A DNA stretch of 64,000 bases, from positions 62,001-126,000 of the forward strand of contig JANYCY010000046.1 in NCBI GenBank assembly GCA_025360045.1, in the 5' to 3' direction. The stretch's first letter is position 1. Every line of letters begins with the position of its first letter. The DNA comes from Janthinobacterium sp. (lineage in GTDB: Bacteria > Pseudomonadota > Gammaproteobacteria > Burkholderiales > Chitinibacteraceae). Under the pieces are notes generated by a model. That model was not told the origin of the DNA and did not search any database. It worked only from the letters and a program-made list of their open reading frames with translations. Below are positions 1 to 9,029 of the stretch, piece after piece. The position numbers were made by a program, and so were the translations under genes.

Positions 1-1311
1 CCGTCGCGTCATGAAATTCGTATGAAGCTGCTGGAGATTTTTGCTGCCAAGAAAGATCCAACGTCATACGAAGAAATTGCCGCTGATTTGTTTGCGATGA
101 CTTCAGGTCGTGGCGCTCACTGGGAACGTGCCGCTTATCAAGGTGGCATCCTTGATCCAGAAAACCCTCTTTATCAGCGTGTAGAGCTTGCTCCCGCTGC
201 AGTGCCCGATGGAATGGCGGAGGGACTGGATGAGGCTGTTGATGATTTTGATCTGCCCTTAGAGGATTCGCCTGCGACGACGGCCACGGCGGTGAGTGAT
301 TTTGACGCACTGATGAGCGAACATATTGCAGAACCCGTCAGTGAGCTTAAGTCAGATCGCTTGGCTGACTTGGATCTCTCTCTCGATTTTGATATGGATG
401 AAATTGCGCCGCTGGACAAGGACGCTGGAGCAGAAATCAATCCATTTTTAGAGATGACAACAGCTCCAGATGATTTGGCCGTGGCGAAAGTCGATGAGCA
501 AGAGTTTGATCAAGGGCCAGTACTAGTGTCGCCAGTAATGGATGATTTTGCTGCTGGCATTGATTTTGGCTTAGATGATTTCCTTGTGCCTGAAGAACTG
601 GCTAAGCCGGTAGAGATACAAGACGAGGTAGTGGCTGTTCAAGCACCTTTGGCTGATGCTGAGGATATGCTGTCCTTAGATCTGCCGGTTGATTTTGCCG
701 TTGATAGTGAGCCGGAACTGCCTGCGCCCGCAGTCATTGATCCTGCTTTTGATTTGGATTTTGACGGCTTAGATAGCCTAGACGTGCCACTAGAGGCCGC
801 TCCACTCCCTGATTTGGCGGCGGCACTACCAGATCTTGATTTGGGTGATTTGTCGGATGAAGATCCATTTGGCTTATCGGCAATGCCTGAGGCTACTGAG
901 ACTACGCCTTCTGAGGTGGCCGCCATTGCTGAGCCTGAGGTGCTCGCACCTCCAGAAGTGGTCGCTATGCCCGAAGATGTGCTGGAGGCGACGAGCGCGG
1001 ATGATGGCCTAGGCCTAGATTTTGACTTTTCGCTCGATGCGCCGCTTGAAATAAGCGCGCCTAATTTACCTCGCGAAGAATCCATTGATTTAGCAGCCAT
1101 GAATCTTGATTTTGATGCTGATGCGGGTATTGCAGATAGCAATCCTTTAGAGTTTTCGGGCGATGATCCGGTGCAAACCAAGATCGATTTAGCCAAGGCT
1201 TACGTTGATATGGGCGACACCGAAGGCGCTAGAGAAATCTTGCAAGAGGCCATTGGTGAAGGTAATCCTGAGCAGCAAAAACAAGCGAAAGCATTGTTGG
1301 GCAATCTTTGA
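1..1311 (+). CDS. fimV: FimV-like protein, C-terminal part (5' truncated by window edge)
   Basis: FimV is an inner-membrane, peptidoglycan-associated organiser of cell poles and type IV pili/twitching. Only the C-terminal part is here: the frame is open from base 1 (Arg-His-Glu-Ile-Arg before the Met at 22), so that Met is internal. Visible are the KLLEIFAAKKD stretch typical of the FimV tetratricopeptide region, then about 300 acidic residues rich in Asp, Leu and Phe with recurring LDFDFD-type segments, then a C-terminal TPR-like domain (KIDLAKAYVDMGDTEGAREI, last ~45 residues), the conserved FimV C-terminus. The next gene starts inside the stop codon. Family assignment is strong; the exact role in this organism is inferred. 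Confidence 0.85.
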   Translation, partial: PSRHEIRMKLLEIFAAKKDPTSYEEIAADLFAMTSGRGAHWERAAYQGGILDPENPLYQRVELAPAAVPDGMAEGLDEAVDDFDLPLEDSPATTATAVSDFDALMSEHIAEPVSELKSDRLADLDLSLDFDMDEIAPLDKDAGAEINPFLEMTTAPDDLAVAKVDEQEFDQGPVLVSPVMDDFAAGIDFGLDDFLVPEELAKPVEIQDEVVAVQAPLADAEDMLSLDLPVDFAVDSEPELPAPAVIDPAFDLDFDGLDSLDVPLEAAPLPDLAAALPDLDLGDLSDEDPFGLSAMPEATETTPSEVAAIAEPEVLAPPEVVAMPEDVLEATSADDGLGLDFDFSLDAPLEISAPNLPREESIDLAAMNLDFDADAGIADSNPLEFSGDDPVQTKIDLAKAYVDMGDTEGAREILQEAIGEGNPEQQKQAKALLGNL

Positions 1312-1928
1312 TTAGAATCCATTCTGCGAATCAAATTGCGGCGTGGCTTTGGGTGGCGTGTCTCTTGCAAATTTTGCAGGGCACGCCACTCTTAGTTTGT
1401 TCGATGGCATGTGTACTGCTTGCGCTGGCTTGTTGCGCAGAGCGCTGTTGGCGCACCTTAAAGCGTACGCGATACCTGCTACTGGCCATTGTGCTGATTT
1501 ATGGCTGGGCGACGCCTGGGCAGTATCTATGGGCCAATAGCTGGGCGCCGACTGAAGAAGGCTTGCTTAGAGGAAGCGTGCAGATGCTTCGCTTGCTGGG
1601 GGTGTTGGCCGCTTTACAGGTTTTGTTGTGGCGCTTAAGCGCTGCGCAGATGTTTTCTGGCTTGTATACCTTATTTGCGCCACTGACTTGGCTGGGCTTT
1701 GATCGTCAGTGCTGGGCGCTACGCCTTAGCTTAACCATGCGCTTTTCGGCCGAGCTGTTGTTGAGGAAAGATGCCTTAACATGGCATGGTTTTTTACAGC
1801 GGCTGACCGAAGCAGAGCAGCCTAGCGACTTGCGGGATGTGCTTATTCTGGTAGAGTCGCTGTCTTTTTTTGATTTGATGCTACTGCTTGCTGGTGTGGC
1901 GTCAATGACCTTGATGATGATGGTGTAA
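1308..1928 (+). CDS. CbiQ/EcfT-like transmembrane protein
   Basis: A 206-residue, very hydrophobic protein with about five predicted membrane segments (near 8-30, 35-60, 85-110, 120-135 and 185-205). Between them lies a basic, Arg-rich cytoplasmic stretch. The layout resembles the T (transmembrane coupling) component of energy-coupling-factor transporters, but no S component or ATPase is adjacent, so the substrate is unknown. The start is TTG at 1308, overlapping the fimV TGA; the stop TAA (1926-1928) overlaps the truA ATG at 1928. This tight packing suggests translational coupling in a fimV-truA-trp operon. Resemblance to CbiQ is by topology and general sequence flavour; treat it as a moderate call. 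Confidence 0.6.
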   Translation: MIRIHSANQIAAWLWVACLLQILQGTPLLVCSMACVLLALACCAERCWRTLKRTRYLLLAIVLIYGWATPGQYLWANSWAPTEEGLLRGSVQMLRLLGVLAALQVLLWRLSAAQMFSGLYTLFAPLTWLGFDRQCWALRLSLTMRFSAELLLRKDALTWHGFLQRLTEAEQPSDLRDVLILVESLSFFDLMLLLAGVASMTLMMMV

Positions 1929-2710
1929 TGAAATACGCGCTCGCAGTGGAATACGATGGCCGTGCCTTTTATGGCTGGCAAGTTCAAAAAGACTTACCCA
2001 CCGTGCAGGCCGCGCTCGAGTTGGCGCTGAGCCAAATGGCGGGAGAGCCAATTCGTGTGCATGCCGCTGGCCGCACCGATACCGGCGTACACGGCGCAAG
2101 GCAGATTGTTCACTTTGAAACCCAAGTGAATCGCCCGCTCACCGCGTGGGTAAGGGGTGTGAATAGCTTTTTGCCTGATTCGGTAGCCGTATTATGGGCT
2201 AAGCCTGTTTCGGATGATTTTCATGCGCGATTCTCAGCCTTTGCACGGCACTATCGCTACCTATTGCTTAATCACCCTGTGCGGCCTGCTCTATGGTCTG
2301 GACGGATGGGGTGGGCTTTTTATGATTTAGATTTCGAGGCGATGCAAGCTGGGGTCGCTTATCTACTTGGGCAACATGATTTCTCGAGTTTTAGGGCGGC
2401 AGAGTGCCAAGCCAAATCGCCGATTAAAACCATGAGCCGTGCCTCTTTGCAAAAAGAAGGCAATCTTATTATCTGTGATTTCTCTGCGGATGCTTTCTTA
2501 CATCATATGGTGCGTAATATCGTTGGTGCCTTACTGCATATCGGTAAGGGCAATGAATCCCCTGAATGGATGGCCGATTTGATCCTTGCCAAGGATAGAA
2601 CCAGCGCACCCCCAACCTTTATGCCAGACGGACTATACCTAGCTGGTGTAAGCTATCCACCTGAATTCGATCTGGCTAGCGAGCCAGAATCGCGCCATGG
2701 TTTGATTTAG
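1928..2710 (+). CDS. truA: tRNA pseudouridine(38-40) synthase TruA
   Basis: Converts uridines 38-40 in the tRNA anticodon stem to pseudouridine. At 260 residues it has the normal length. The N-terminal YDGRAFYGWQVQ motif and the catalytic GRTDTGVHG loop with Asp51 are intact, as is the C-terminal FLHHMVRNIVGAL segment. The ATG overlaps the stop of the membrane-protein gene upstream, and trpF follows after 11 bases. The truA-trpF pairing is common in beta- and gammaproteobacteria. Confidence 0.97.
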   Translation: MKYALAVEYDGRAFYGWQVQKDLPTVQAALELALSQMAGEPIRVHAAGRTDTGVHGARQIVHFETQVNRPLTAWVRGVNSFLPDSVAVLWAKPVSDDFHARFSAFARHYRYLLLNHPVRPALWSGRMGWAFYDLDFEAMQAGVAYLLGQHDFSSFRAAECQAKSPIKTMSRASLQKEGNLIICDFSADAFLHHMVRNIVGALLHIGKGNESPEWMADLILAKDRTSAPPTFMPDGLYLAGVSYPPEFDLASEPESRHGLI

Positions 2711-2721
2711 CGGGTAGACGG

Positions 2722-3354
2722 ATGAAAACACGAATTAAAATTTGCGGTTTGCGTGATCCAGAAATGGCAAGGCGCACCGCCGACTTAGGGGCAGACGCCA
2801 TTGGTTTGGTGTTTTATCCGCCTAGCCCACGCCATGTAGAAATCGCCATAGCCGAGCAGATTGTTGCGGCCTTGCCTGCCTTTGTCAGTAGCGTGGGTTT
2901 ATTTGTGAATGCCGACGTGGCTTTTGTACGCAGCGTCTTGGCGAGCGTGCCTTTGGACCTATTGCAATTTCATGGTGACGAATCACCGACATATTGCCAG
3001 CAATTTGGCCGCCCTTTTTTAAAGGCACTAAGGGTAAGACCCGATCTAAATTTGTTAGAATATGCCCAGCGTTTTGTAGGGCCACTCTGCAAAGGAATTT
3101 TAGTGGATGCCTTTGTGGATGGGGTGCCAGGTGGTACAGGCGAGGCTTTTGATTGGGACTTGATCCCAGAAAACCTACCTTTGCCCTTGATTTTGTCAGG
3201 CGGCTTACATCCAGAAAATGTTTTTGAAGCGATTTGCAAGGTCAAGCCTTGGGCCGTGGATGTATCGAGCGGTGTAGAAAGTAGCAAGGGTGTAAAAGAT
3301 GTAGCAAAAATTGCTGCGTTTATTAATCAAGCAGAGAGAAATGCGCATGACTGA
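2722..3354 (+). CDS. trpF: Phosphoribosylanthranilate isomerase
   Basis: Third step of tryptophan synthesis: Amadori rearrangement of N-(5-phosphoribosyl)anthranilate to CdRP. The 210-residue protein has the family's opening KICGLRDP (Cys7 as general base), an Asp in ILVDAFVDG as the likely acid, and the phosphate-binding [11 protein letters not shown] and VDVSSGVES segments. It is a monofunctional TrpF, not fused to TrpC. The stop (3352-3354) overlaps the preferred trpB start at 3347 by eight bases, suggesting coupled translation. Confidence 0.97.
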   Translation: MKTRIKICGLRDPEMARRTADLGADAIGLVFYPPSPRHVEIAIAEQIVAALPAFVSSVGLFVNADVAFVRSVLASVPLDLLQFHGDESPTYCQQFGRPFLKALRVRPDLNLLEYAQRFVGPLCKGILVDAFVDGVPGGTGEAFDWDLIPENLPLPLILSGGLHPENVFEAICKVKPWAVDVSSGVESSKGVKDVAKIAAFINQAERNAHD

Positions 3355-4570
3355 GACAACACACGGCCAGCAACCCTATCAGCAGCCCGATTCCCACGGC
3401 CATTTTGGCCAGTTTGGTGGTATTTTTGTTGCCGAAACTTTGATTCCCGCGCTTGATGAGCTACGTATCGAGTACGAAAAAGCCCTGCAAGATCCTGAGT
3501 TTGTTGCTGAGTACCATAGCGAGCTCAAGCACTATGTTGGCCGCCCAAGCCCGATTTACCACGCCAAGCGTTGGTCTGAAATACTCGGCGGCGCGCAAAT
3601 TTATCTGAAACGCGAAGATTTAAACCATACCGGCGCACACAAAGTTAACAACACCATCGGCCAAGCGCTGCTCGCTCGCCGCATGGGTAAAAAACGGGTG
3701 ATTGCCGAAACGGGCGCGGGCCAGCACGGTGTGGCGTCTGCTACAGTTGCGGCGCGTTATGGCTTGGAATGCATCGTGTACATGGGCGCTGAAGACGTGA
3801 AGCGCCAAGCACCCAATGTCTATCGTATGAAACTCTTGGGCGCTAAAGTCGTTGCCGTAGAATCTGGCACCAAAACGCTTAAAGACGCCATGAATGAAGC
3901 GATGCGTGATTGGGTGACCAATGTTGATTCAACCTATTACATCATCGGCACTTGTGCTGGCCCTCATCCTTATCCGCAGTTGGTGCGTGATTTTCAGCGT
4001 GTGATCGGCGATGAATGCAAAGTGCAAATGCCAGAAATGATAGGTCGCCAACCCGATGCCGTGGTGGCTTGTGTGGGCGGTGGCTCAAATGCAATTGGGA
4101 TTTTCTATCCTTATGTCGATGATTTATCGGTCCGTTTAATTGGCGTAGAGGCCGGTGGAGATGGTATTGAGACGGGCCGCCACGCGGCTCCACTCACCAC
4201 GAACGCCAAAGTAGGCGTATTGCACGGCAATCGTACCTTCTTGATGCAAGACGAAAATGGGCAGATTAGTGATACCCATTCTGTGTCTGCGGGCCTTGAT
4301 TATCCTGGGGTTGGGCCAGAGCACAGCTACCTCAAAGACATCGGTCGTGCAGAGTACGTGGCGATTAATGATGATGAAGCGATTGCAGCTTTTCACGATC
4401 TTTGTCATTTTGAGGGTATCATTCCGGCCCTTGAGTCCAGCCATGCATTAGCGCATGCGGCAAAGATGGCTAAAACGATGTCAAAAGATCAAGTGATTCT
4501 GGTGAACTTGTCGGGCCGAGGGGATAAAGATATCCCAACATTGGCCCGCCTTACTGGTATCGAACTTTAA
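3347..4570 (+). CDS. trpB: Tryptophan synthase beta chain
   Basis: Condenses indole with L-serine in the alpha2-beta2 tryptophan synthase complex, using PLP. The PLP lysine lies in HTGAHKVNN (Lys99), and the phosphate-binding GGGSNAIG loop and the AGGDGIETG segment are present. I chose ATG 3347 (MTETTHG) because it gives the usual family length (407 residues) and has AGAGA about eight bases upstream. In-frame starts at 3311 and 3341 lie inside trpF and would add residues not typical of TrpB. trpA follows after 20 bases. Confidence 0.96.
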   Translation: MTETTHGQQPYQQPDSHGHFGQFGGIFVAETLIPALDELRIEYEKALQDPEFVAEYHSELKHYVGRPSPIYHAKRWSEILGGAQIYLKREDLNHTGAHKVNNTIGQALLARRMGKKRVIAETGAGQHGVASATVAARYGLECIVYMGAEDVKRQAPNVYRMKLLGAKVVAVESGTKTLKDAMNEAMRDWVTNVDSTYYIIGTCAGPHPYPQLVRDFQRVIGDECKVQMPEMIGRQPDAVVACVGGGSNAIGIFYPYVDDLSVRLIGVEAGGDGIETGRHAAPLTTNAKVGVLHGNRTFLMQDENGQISDTHSVSAGLDYPGVGPEHSYLKDIGRAEYVAINDDEAIAAFHDLCHFEGIIPALESSHALAHAAKMAKTMSKDQVILVNLSGRGDKDIPTLARLTGIEL

Positions 4571-4590
4571 TTACGCCCCTGGATAGACCT

Positions 4591-5394
4591 ATGTCCCGAA
4601 TTCAAGCAACGTTTGCGCGTTTGCAAGGCCAGAATCGCCAGGCCTTGATCCCTTTTGTGACTGCGGGAGATCCGCATCCACGTGTTACGGTTGGTGTAAT
4701 GCATGCGCTGGTAGCGGGTGGCGCTGATATTTTAGAGCTGGGCGTGCCGTTTTCTGACCCTATGGCCGATGGTCCTGTGATTCAGCGGGCATCGGAGCGG
4801 GCGCTTTTGCATGGCGTTTCTCTGCGCCAAGTGCTAGGTATGGTCGCTGAGTTTCGCCAGACAAATACCGAAACACCGGTGGTGTTGATGGGCTACGCTA
4901 ACCCGATGGAAGCGATGGGCTATGAGACCTTCTCTAAGGCGGCGGCATTAGTAGGGGTAGATGGGGTATTAACCGTTGATTTGCCGCCTGAAGAAGCCAA
5001 AGAGCGCGTCGATATCCTTAAAGCGCATGGCATCGATCCTATCTTTTTACTCGCCCCGACCACGCATGCATCCCGAATTAAAGCGGTTGCAGAGATGGCG
5101 GCGGGTTATGTGTACTATGTTTCGCTGAAGGGTGTAACAGGCTCGGCGAATCTTGATATTAAAGATGTCACTGAAAAACTCAGTGTCATCAAAGAATATC
5201 TCAATATTCCTGTAGGCGTAGGATTTGGGATTAGTGATGCAGCAACGGCAAAAGCCGTGGCTGGTGTGGCCGATGCAGTTGTAATTGGCTCACGTTTAGT
5301 AAAAGAAGCTGAGGCGGGCGAAGAAGGCCTCGCTGATCGATTAACAGACTTTCTTACCGGCATTCGTGCCGCGATGGACACCGCACGCGCTTAA
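4591..5394 (+). CDS. trpA: Tryptophan synthase alpha chain
   Basis: Cleaves indole-3-glycerol phosphate to indole, which is channelled to TrpB. The 267-residue TIM barrel carries the catalytic Glu in [15 protein letters not shown], the Asp in [10 protein letters not shown], and the phosphate-binding VGFGISDA and VIGSRLV segments. It is last in the truA-trpF-trpB-trpA run. A perfect 30-bp palindrome lies 24 bases after its stop, before accD, and may separate the two genes' expression. Confidence 0.97.
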   Translation: MSRIQATFARLQGQNRQALIPFVTAGDPHPRVTVGVMHALVAGGADILELGVPFSDPMADGPVIQRASERALLHGVSLRQVLGMVAEFRQTNTETPVVLMGYANPMEAMGYETFSKAAALVGVDGVLTVDLPPEEAKERVDILKAHGIDPIFLLAPTTHASRIKAVAEMAAGYVYYVSLKGVTGSANLDIKDVTEKLSVIKEYLNIPVGVGFGISDAATAKAVAGVADAVVIGSRLVKEAEAGEEGLADRLTDFLTGIRAAMDTARA

Positions 5395-5418
5395 ACAAGT
5401 GTTGCTGGCCAGCGCAGA

Positions 5419-5448
5419 ATACGGAGAACAGCATGCTGTTCTCCGTAT
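5419..5448. repeat. Perfect 30-bp palindrome between trpA and accD
   Basis: Bases 5419-5448 read identically on both strands (15-base arms beginning ATACGGAGAACAGCA, no spacer). In RNA this would be a strong hairpin with a minimal loop. No U-tract follows, so it is not a classical terminator. It could be an attenuator, an RNA-processing or stability element, or a protein-binding site. Confidence 0.7.
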
Positions 5449-5502
5449 GTCTACAAGGCCTCATGGCTTGTTTATTAAAGTGCTGCTGATGGAGGAATAA
5501 CA

Positions 5503-6369
5503 ATGAGCTGGCTGCAAAAACTGCTTCCGCCGAAGATTAAGATTCGCACCACCGTGAGTAAATCCGGTGTGCCGGAAGGCCTTTGGCATAAATGCCCGGC
5601 CTGCAGCGCGGTTTTATACCGCACTGATCTGGAAAACAATTTAGAAGTTTGTCCTAAATGCGATTATCACAACGCGGTTTACGCGCGTCGTCGCTTGGAT
5701 TTATTGCTCGATCAAGAAGGGCGTTTTGAGATTGGTGCAGAAGTTAAGCCACTCGACGTGCTGAAATTCAAAGACAGCAAAAAATATAGTGATCGTTTAG
5801 TTGCGGCTCAAGCAGATACCGGCGAAGACGATGCCATGGTAGTGATGCAAGGTGCGATTCTAACCGTGCCGGTGGTGGTTGCTGCTTTTGAGTTTAAGTT
5901 TATTGGCGGCTCAATGGGTTCGGTCGTTGGCGAGCGTTTTGTGCGTGGTGTGCGTGCCGCCATCGAAAACAATGTGCCGTTTATTTGTGTGTCTGCCTCG
6001 GGCGGTGCACGGATGCAGGAAGGATTAAATTCCTTAATGCAAATGACCAAAACCAGCGCGATTTTGACGAAGCTGGCGGATAAAAAACTACCGTTTATTT
6101 CTATTCTGACCGATCCAACCATGGGCGGTGTGTCTGCCTCGTTCGCCTTTCTGGGCGATGTAGTGATGGCCGAGCCAGGTGCTTTGATCGGCTTTGCTGG
6201 CCCGCGTGTGATTGAGCAAACAGTACGTGAAACGCTACCAGAAGGCTTTCAGCGTTCTGAATTCCTGCTGCAAAAAGGCGCGATTGATATGATTGTTGAT
6301 CGCCGCGAAATGCGCCAAAAATTAGCACAATTAATGACTCTTCTTTCTAAACAGCCCGCCCTTAACTGA
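5503..6369 (+). CDS. accD: Acetyl-CoA carboxylase carboxyltransferase subunit beta
   Basis: Beta half of the carboxyltransferase that makes malonyl-CoA for fatty-acid synthesis, acting with AccA, AccB and AccC encoded elsewhere. The 288-residue protein has the N-terminal zinc ribbon with Cys31, Cys34, Cys50 and Cys53, then the crotonase-fold domain with [11 protein letters not shown] and [12 protein letters not shown] oxyanion loops. A good ribosome-binding site (GGAGG) precedes ATG 5503. The stop TGA overlaps the folC ATG by one base. The accD-folC-SPOR-cvpA-purF order is a classic proteobacterial cluster. Confidence 0.98.
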   Translation: MSWLQKLLPPKIKIRTTVSKSGVPEGLWHKCPACSAVLYRTDLENNLEVCPKCDYHNAVYARRRLDLLLDQEGRFEIGAEVKPLDVLKFKDSKKYSDRLVAAQADTGEDDAMVVMQGAILTVPVVVAAFEFKFIGGSMGSVVGERFVRGVRAAIENNVPFICVSASGGARMQEGLNSLMQMTKTSAILTKLADKKLPFISILTDPTMGGVSASFAFLGDVVMAEPGALIGFAGPRVIEQTVRETLPEGFQRSEFLLQKGAIDMIVDRREMRQKLAQLMTLLSKQPALN

Positions 6370-7652
6370 TGCCTATCCCGTTTGATTCCCTCTCCCTCGA
6401 TGCGTGGCTTTCCCATTTAGAGCAACTTCACCCTAGTGCCATTGATATGGGCCTTGAGCGGGTTGTTCGTGTGCGCGATGCTTTGGGCTTAAAGCCTGAT
6501 TTTCCAGTATTGCTGGTAGGGGGGACGAACGGCAAGGGCTCGGTTTGCACCATGCTGTCGAGTGTTTTGTGCGCCGCCGGTTATAAAGTCGGCACGTATA
6601 CCTCGCCACATTTATTGCGCTATCAAGAGCGAGTCGCCATTAATTTGCGGCCTGCTAATGATGCCGATATTGTGACCAGCTTTCAAGCAATTGAAGCGGC
6701 ACGGGGCGAAACCTCCCTCACTTATTTTGAATTTGGCACCTTGGCCGCAATGCAGCAGTTTATGGCGGCAGGCGTGGATGTGGCGGTGCTGGAAGTGGGT
6801 TTAGGCGGACGTTTAGATGCCGTGAATGCGTTCGAGCCATTTGCTTCCGCTGTCGTGAATGTTGGGCTAGATCACCAGTCCTATTTGGGCGACACGCGTG
6901 AGGCGATTGGCCATGAAAAAGCAGGGATTTATCGCCCCAACAAGATTGCCATTTGCGCCGATCCAGAGCCGCCCATCACGCTAATTGCAGAGGCCCAGCG
7001 TATCGGCGCTCATTTACAATTGATTGGTCAGGATTTTGGCTTTGAGAAGCAGGCAGAAGGGCAGCAATGGACATGGTGGAATAAAGCTGGCGTGCGCCGC
7101 CATGCGCTGCCGTTTCCTGCACTACGTGGGCAATACCAACTTGGTAATGCTGCGGTTGTCTTGGCACTACTCGATGCGGTAAAAGAAGTCTTGCCGGTTG
7201 GAATTGGCGATATAAAACGTGGTTTGCTAGAGGTTGAATTAGCGGCACGTTTTCAAGTTTTACCCGGCCGGCCGGCCGTTGTGCTCGATGTAGGGCATAA
7301 TCCGCATGCCGCCAAAGTCTTACGCGCTAATTTAGACAGTATGGGGTTTTATTCAAGCACCCACGCCGTCATGGGCATGATGGTAGATAAAGATATTGCG
7401 GGTGTAGTGGCTTTATTGGCAGATCGTATTGATGTTTGGCATTTAGCTGCACCACAGCTGCCAAGAGCAGCCACACCTGAGCAACTTGCCGAAATTATCG
7501 CGAAGCTTGCACCGCTGGCTAAAATAAATATTTATGAGAATGTGCCTCTTGCTTTTGCTTCGGCCTGTAAGCTTGCTGGGGAAAGTGATAGAATTCTCGC
7601 CTTTGGATCCTTTTACACTGTGGCCGAAGTGATGGCGACGCGTGAGCGCTGA
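6369..7652 (+). CDS. folC: Bifunctional folylpolyglutamate / dihydrofolate synthase
   Basis: Adds glutamate to dihydropteroate (giving dihydrofolate) and then to reduced folates. The 427-residue protein has the Mur-ligase-type P-loop VGGTNGKGSVC, the TYTSPHLLRYQERVAIN segment, the GLGGRLDAVN motif, GHEKAGIYRP and the C-terminal DVGHNPHAA motif. Its ATG shares a base with the accD stop, and the next gene starts two bases after its stop, so it sits in a tightly packed operon. Confidence 0.97.
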   Translation: MPIPFDSLSLDAWLSHLEQLHPSAIDMGLERVVRVRDALGLKPDFPVLLVGGTNGKGSVCTMLSSVLCAAGYKVGTYTSPHLLRYQERVAINLRPANDADIVTSFQAIEAARGETSLTYFEFGTLAAMQQFMAAGVDVAVLEVGLGGRLDAVNAFEPFASAVVNVGLDHQSYLGDTREAIGHEKAGIYRPNKIAICADPEPPITLIAEAQRIGAHLQLIGQDFGFEKQAEGQQWTWWNKAGVRRHALPFPALRGQYQLGNAAVVLALLDAVKEVLPVGIGDIKRGLLEVELAARFQVLPGRPAVVLDVGHNPHAAKVLRANLDSMGFYSSTHAVMGMMVDKDIAGVVALLADRIDVWHLAAPQLPRAATPEQLAEIIAKLAPLAKINIYENVPLAFASACKLAGESDRILAFGSFYTVAEVMATRER

Positions 7653-7654
7653 AT

Positions 7655-8377
7655 ATGGTTAATCGAAATGTCAGCGAAGATTTGCTGCAACTTAAAAAAC
7701 GAGCACGTCGCCGCCTAGTTGGCGCGATTGCGCTGGTGTTGTTTGCCTTGCTGGTCTTATGGACAGCATTGGACAGTACGCCGCCCTCTAATATTGCGGG
7801 CGGCAATAATATAGAAATTATTTCTAGCGCTCCGGCTTTGCTGCCGCCGGCCACCGTTACGGCTTCGCCTGAAGTGGCGTCGATGGCCACTGCCGCAAGC
7901 GAAATTGCCGTGCAAGCTCCTGAACCTGAGCCGCAAGTGCTGACAACAGCAAGCCCTGTGCCGCAATATCGCCCTGCGAGTGCCGCGCAAACCGTATTGC
8001 CAGGCAAGCTGGTTAATCATCAAAAGAAAGTGGTGATTACTCCTGCGCCTACGCCTAAACCAACGCCTGCGGTTGATCCTTTGCGTATTTTAGAAGGCCT
8101 CGATGCTTCAATTAAGCCCGTGGCCGTTGCAGAAAAAAGCACCTCCGAGAAGCGCTACTACATTCAAGTAGGTGCTTATGCCGATGGAGAAAAAGCTGCG
8201 CAAGTCGTTAGTAAGCTTAAGGGAGAGGGCGTCCCTGCGTATTCTGAAAAAGTAACCACAGACAAAGGTGCATTAACACGGGTTCGAGTCGGGCCTGTGA
8301 AAGACGAAGCGAAAGCACAAAGCTACCTTAAAAAAATGGGAGTGCTTGGATTGAGCGGGCACCTATCTAGCAAATAG
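7655..8377 (+). CDS. SPOR-domain cell-division protein (DedD-like)
   Basis: A bitopic inner-membrane protein: basic cytoplasmic N-terminus, one membrane segment (about residues 22-42), a Pro/Ala/Val-rich periplasmic linker (about 45-155) and a C-terminal SPOR domain (YYIQVGAYADGEKAAQVVSK to the end). SPOR domains bind denuded septal peptidoglycan. The position between folC and cvpA matches dedD in gammaproteobacteria, which supports a septation role. The name is by context and architecture, because the linkers are not conserved. Confidence 0.85.
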   Translation: MVNRNVSEDLLQLKKRARRRLVGAIALVLFALLVLWTALDSTPPSNIAGGNNIEIISSAPALLPPATVTASPEVASMATAASEIAVQAPEPEPQVLTTASPVPQYRPASAAQTVLPGKLVNHQKKVVITPAPTPKPTPAVDPLRILEGLDASIKPVAVAEKSTSEKRYYIQVGAYADGEKAAQVVSKLKGEGVPAYSEKVTTDKGALTRVRVGPVKDEAKAQSYLKKMGVLGLSGHLSSK

Positions 8378-8384
8378 GTTGGAT

Positions 8385-8456
8385 ATGACAGGCTTTGATT
8401 ATTCTGTCTTAGTCATGAAGGGCTATGCTGGCTTAGCCATGATGGGCTTAATATGA
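8385..8456 (+). repeat. Degenerate duplicate of the cvpA 5' end (23-codon mini-ORF)
   Basis: The sequence from GATATGACAGGCTTTGATTA at 8382 closely repeats the one starting the real cvpA at 8453, 68 bases downstream. It opens with ATG and encodes MTGFDYSVLVMKG and further residues (23 codons) against MTGFDYTVLGIMG in CvpA. Its TGA (8454-8456) overlaps the cvpA ATG, so ribosomes finishing this leader could reinitiate on cvpA. The 68-base offset is not a multiple of three, so the copies are in different frames. Whether the peptide is made is unknown. Confidence 0.7.
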
Positions 8457-8944
8457 CAGGCTTTGATTACACGGTTTTAGGCATTATGGGCTTATCCATG
8501 CTGCTGTCAGTGATGCGAGGCTTAGTGCAAGAAGCTTTGGCGCTGGCCGCATGGGTCATGGCTTTTTGGCTGGCTAGCCATTATGCAAGTATGGCTGCGG
8601 TGTGGATGCCCCAAAGCCTGCCGAATGATGAACTACGCTATCTTGCAGCTTTTGTAGCTATCTTTTTCGTGACTTGGGTAGTGTCTGCCATGTTGCGAGT
8701 GACGCTGAATCAATTTTTGCAAGTGACGGGCTTAAAGCCGGTAGATCGCTTATTTGGCGCTGGGTTTGGCTTGCTTCGAGGTTTTTTGCTGAGCTTAACC
8801 TTGGTGCTTGCTGCTGGGTTTACCTCTTTGCCTAAGCAAATGATCTGGCGAAATGCCATGTTTAGCCCTTTATTTGAAGAGGCGGCGGGGATGGCCAAAG
8901 TGTGGTTGCCAGAAGCGCTTGCCGCACGTATTCATTACGATTAA
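8453..8944 (+). CDS. cvpA: CvpA family membrane protein
   Basis: A 163-residue protein with four predicted membrane segments, matching the CvpA family (named for colicin V production; linked to envelope homeostasis and commonly placed before purF). The conserved opening DYTVLGIMGLSMLLSVMRGLVQEALAL is present. ATG 8453 is preceded by a degenerate copy of its own first ~17 codons (8385-8456), an unusual leader arrangement. purF follows after 85 bases. Confidence 0.93.
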   Translation: MTGFDYTVLGIMGLSMLLSVMRGLVQEALALAAWVMAFWLASHYASMAAVWMPQSLPNDELRYLAAFVAIFFVTWVVSAMLRVTLNQFLQVTGLKPVDRLFGAGFGLLRGFLLSLTLVLAAGFTSLPKQMIWRNAMFSPLFEEAAGMAKVWLPEALAARIHYD

Positions 8945-9029
8945 CTGTATTAATCAGTAAAAATTGAGCTGCCGGATTGTTGGGTGGCGTGTATTTCTTG
9001 CAATTAAAGAACCGAAAGGGGCACTCCTG

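Noticed and set aside
174-1196. Long Ser/Ala-rich - strand frames opposite fimV
   Set aside because: Antisense shadows of the Asp/Leu/Ala-rich fimV coding sequence.
8281-8305. GGTTCGAGTC as a possible tRNA T-loop
   Set aside because: It is inside the SPOR-protein coding sequence, and no cloverleaf partner sequences surround it.
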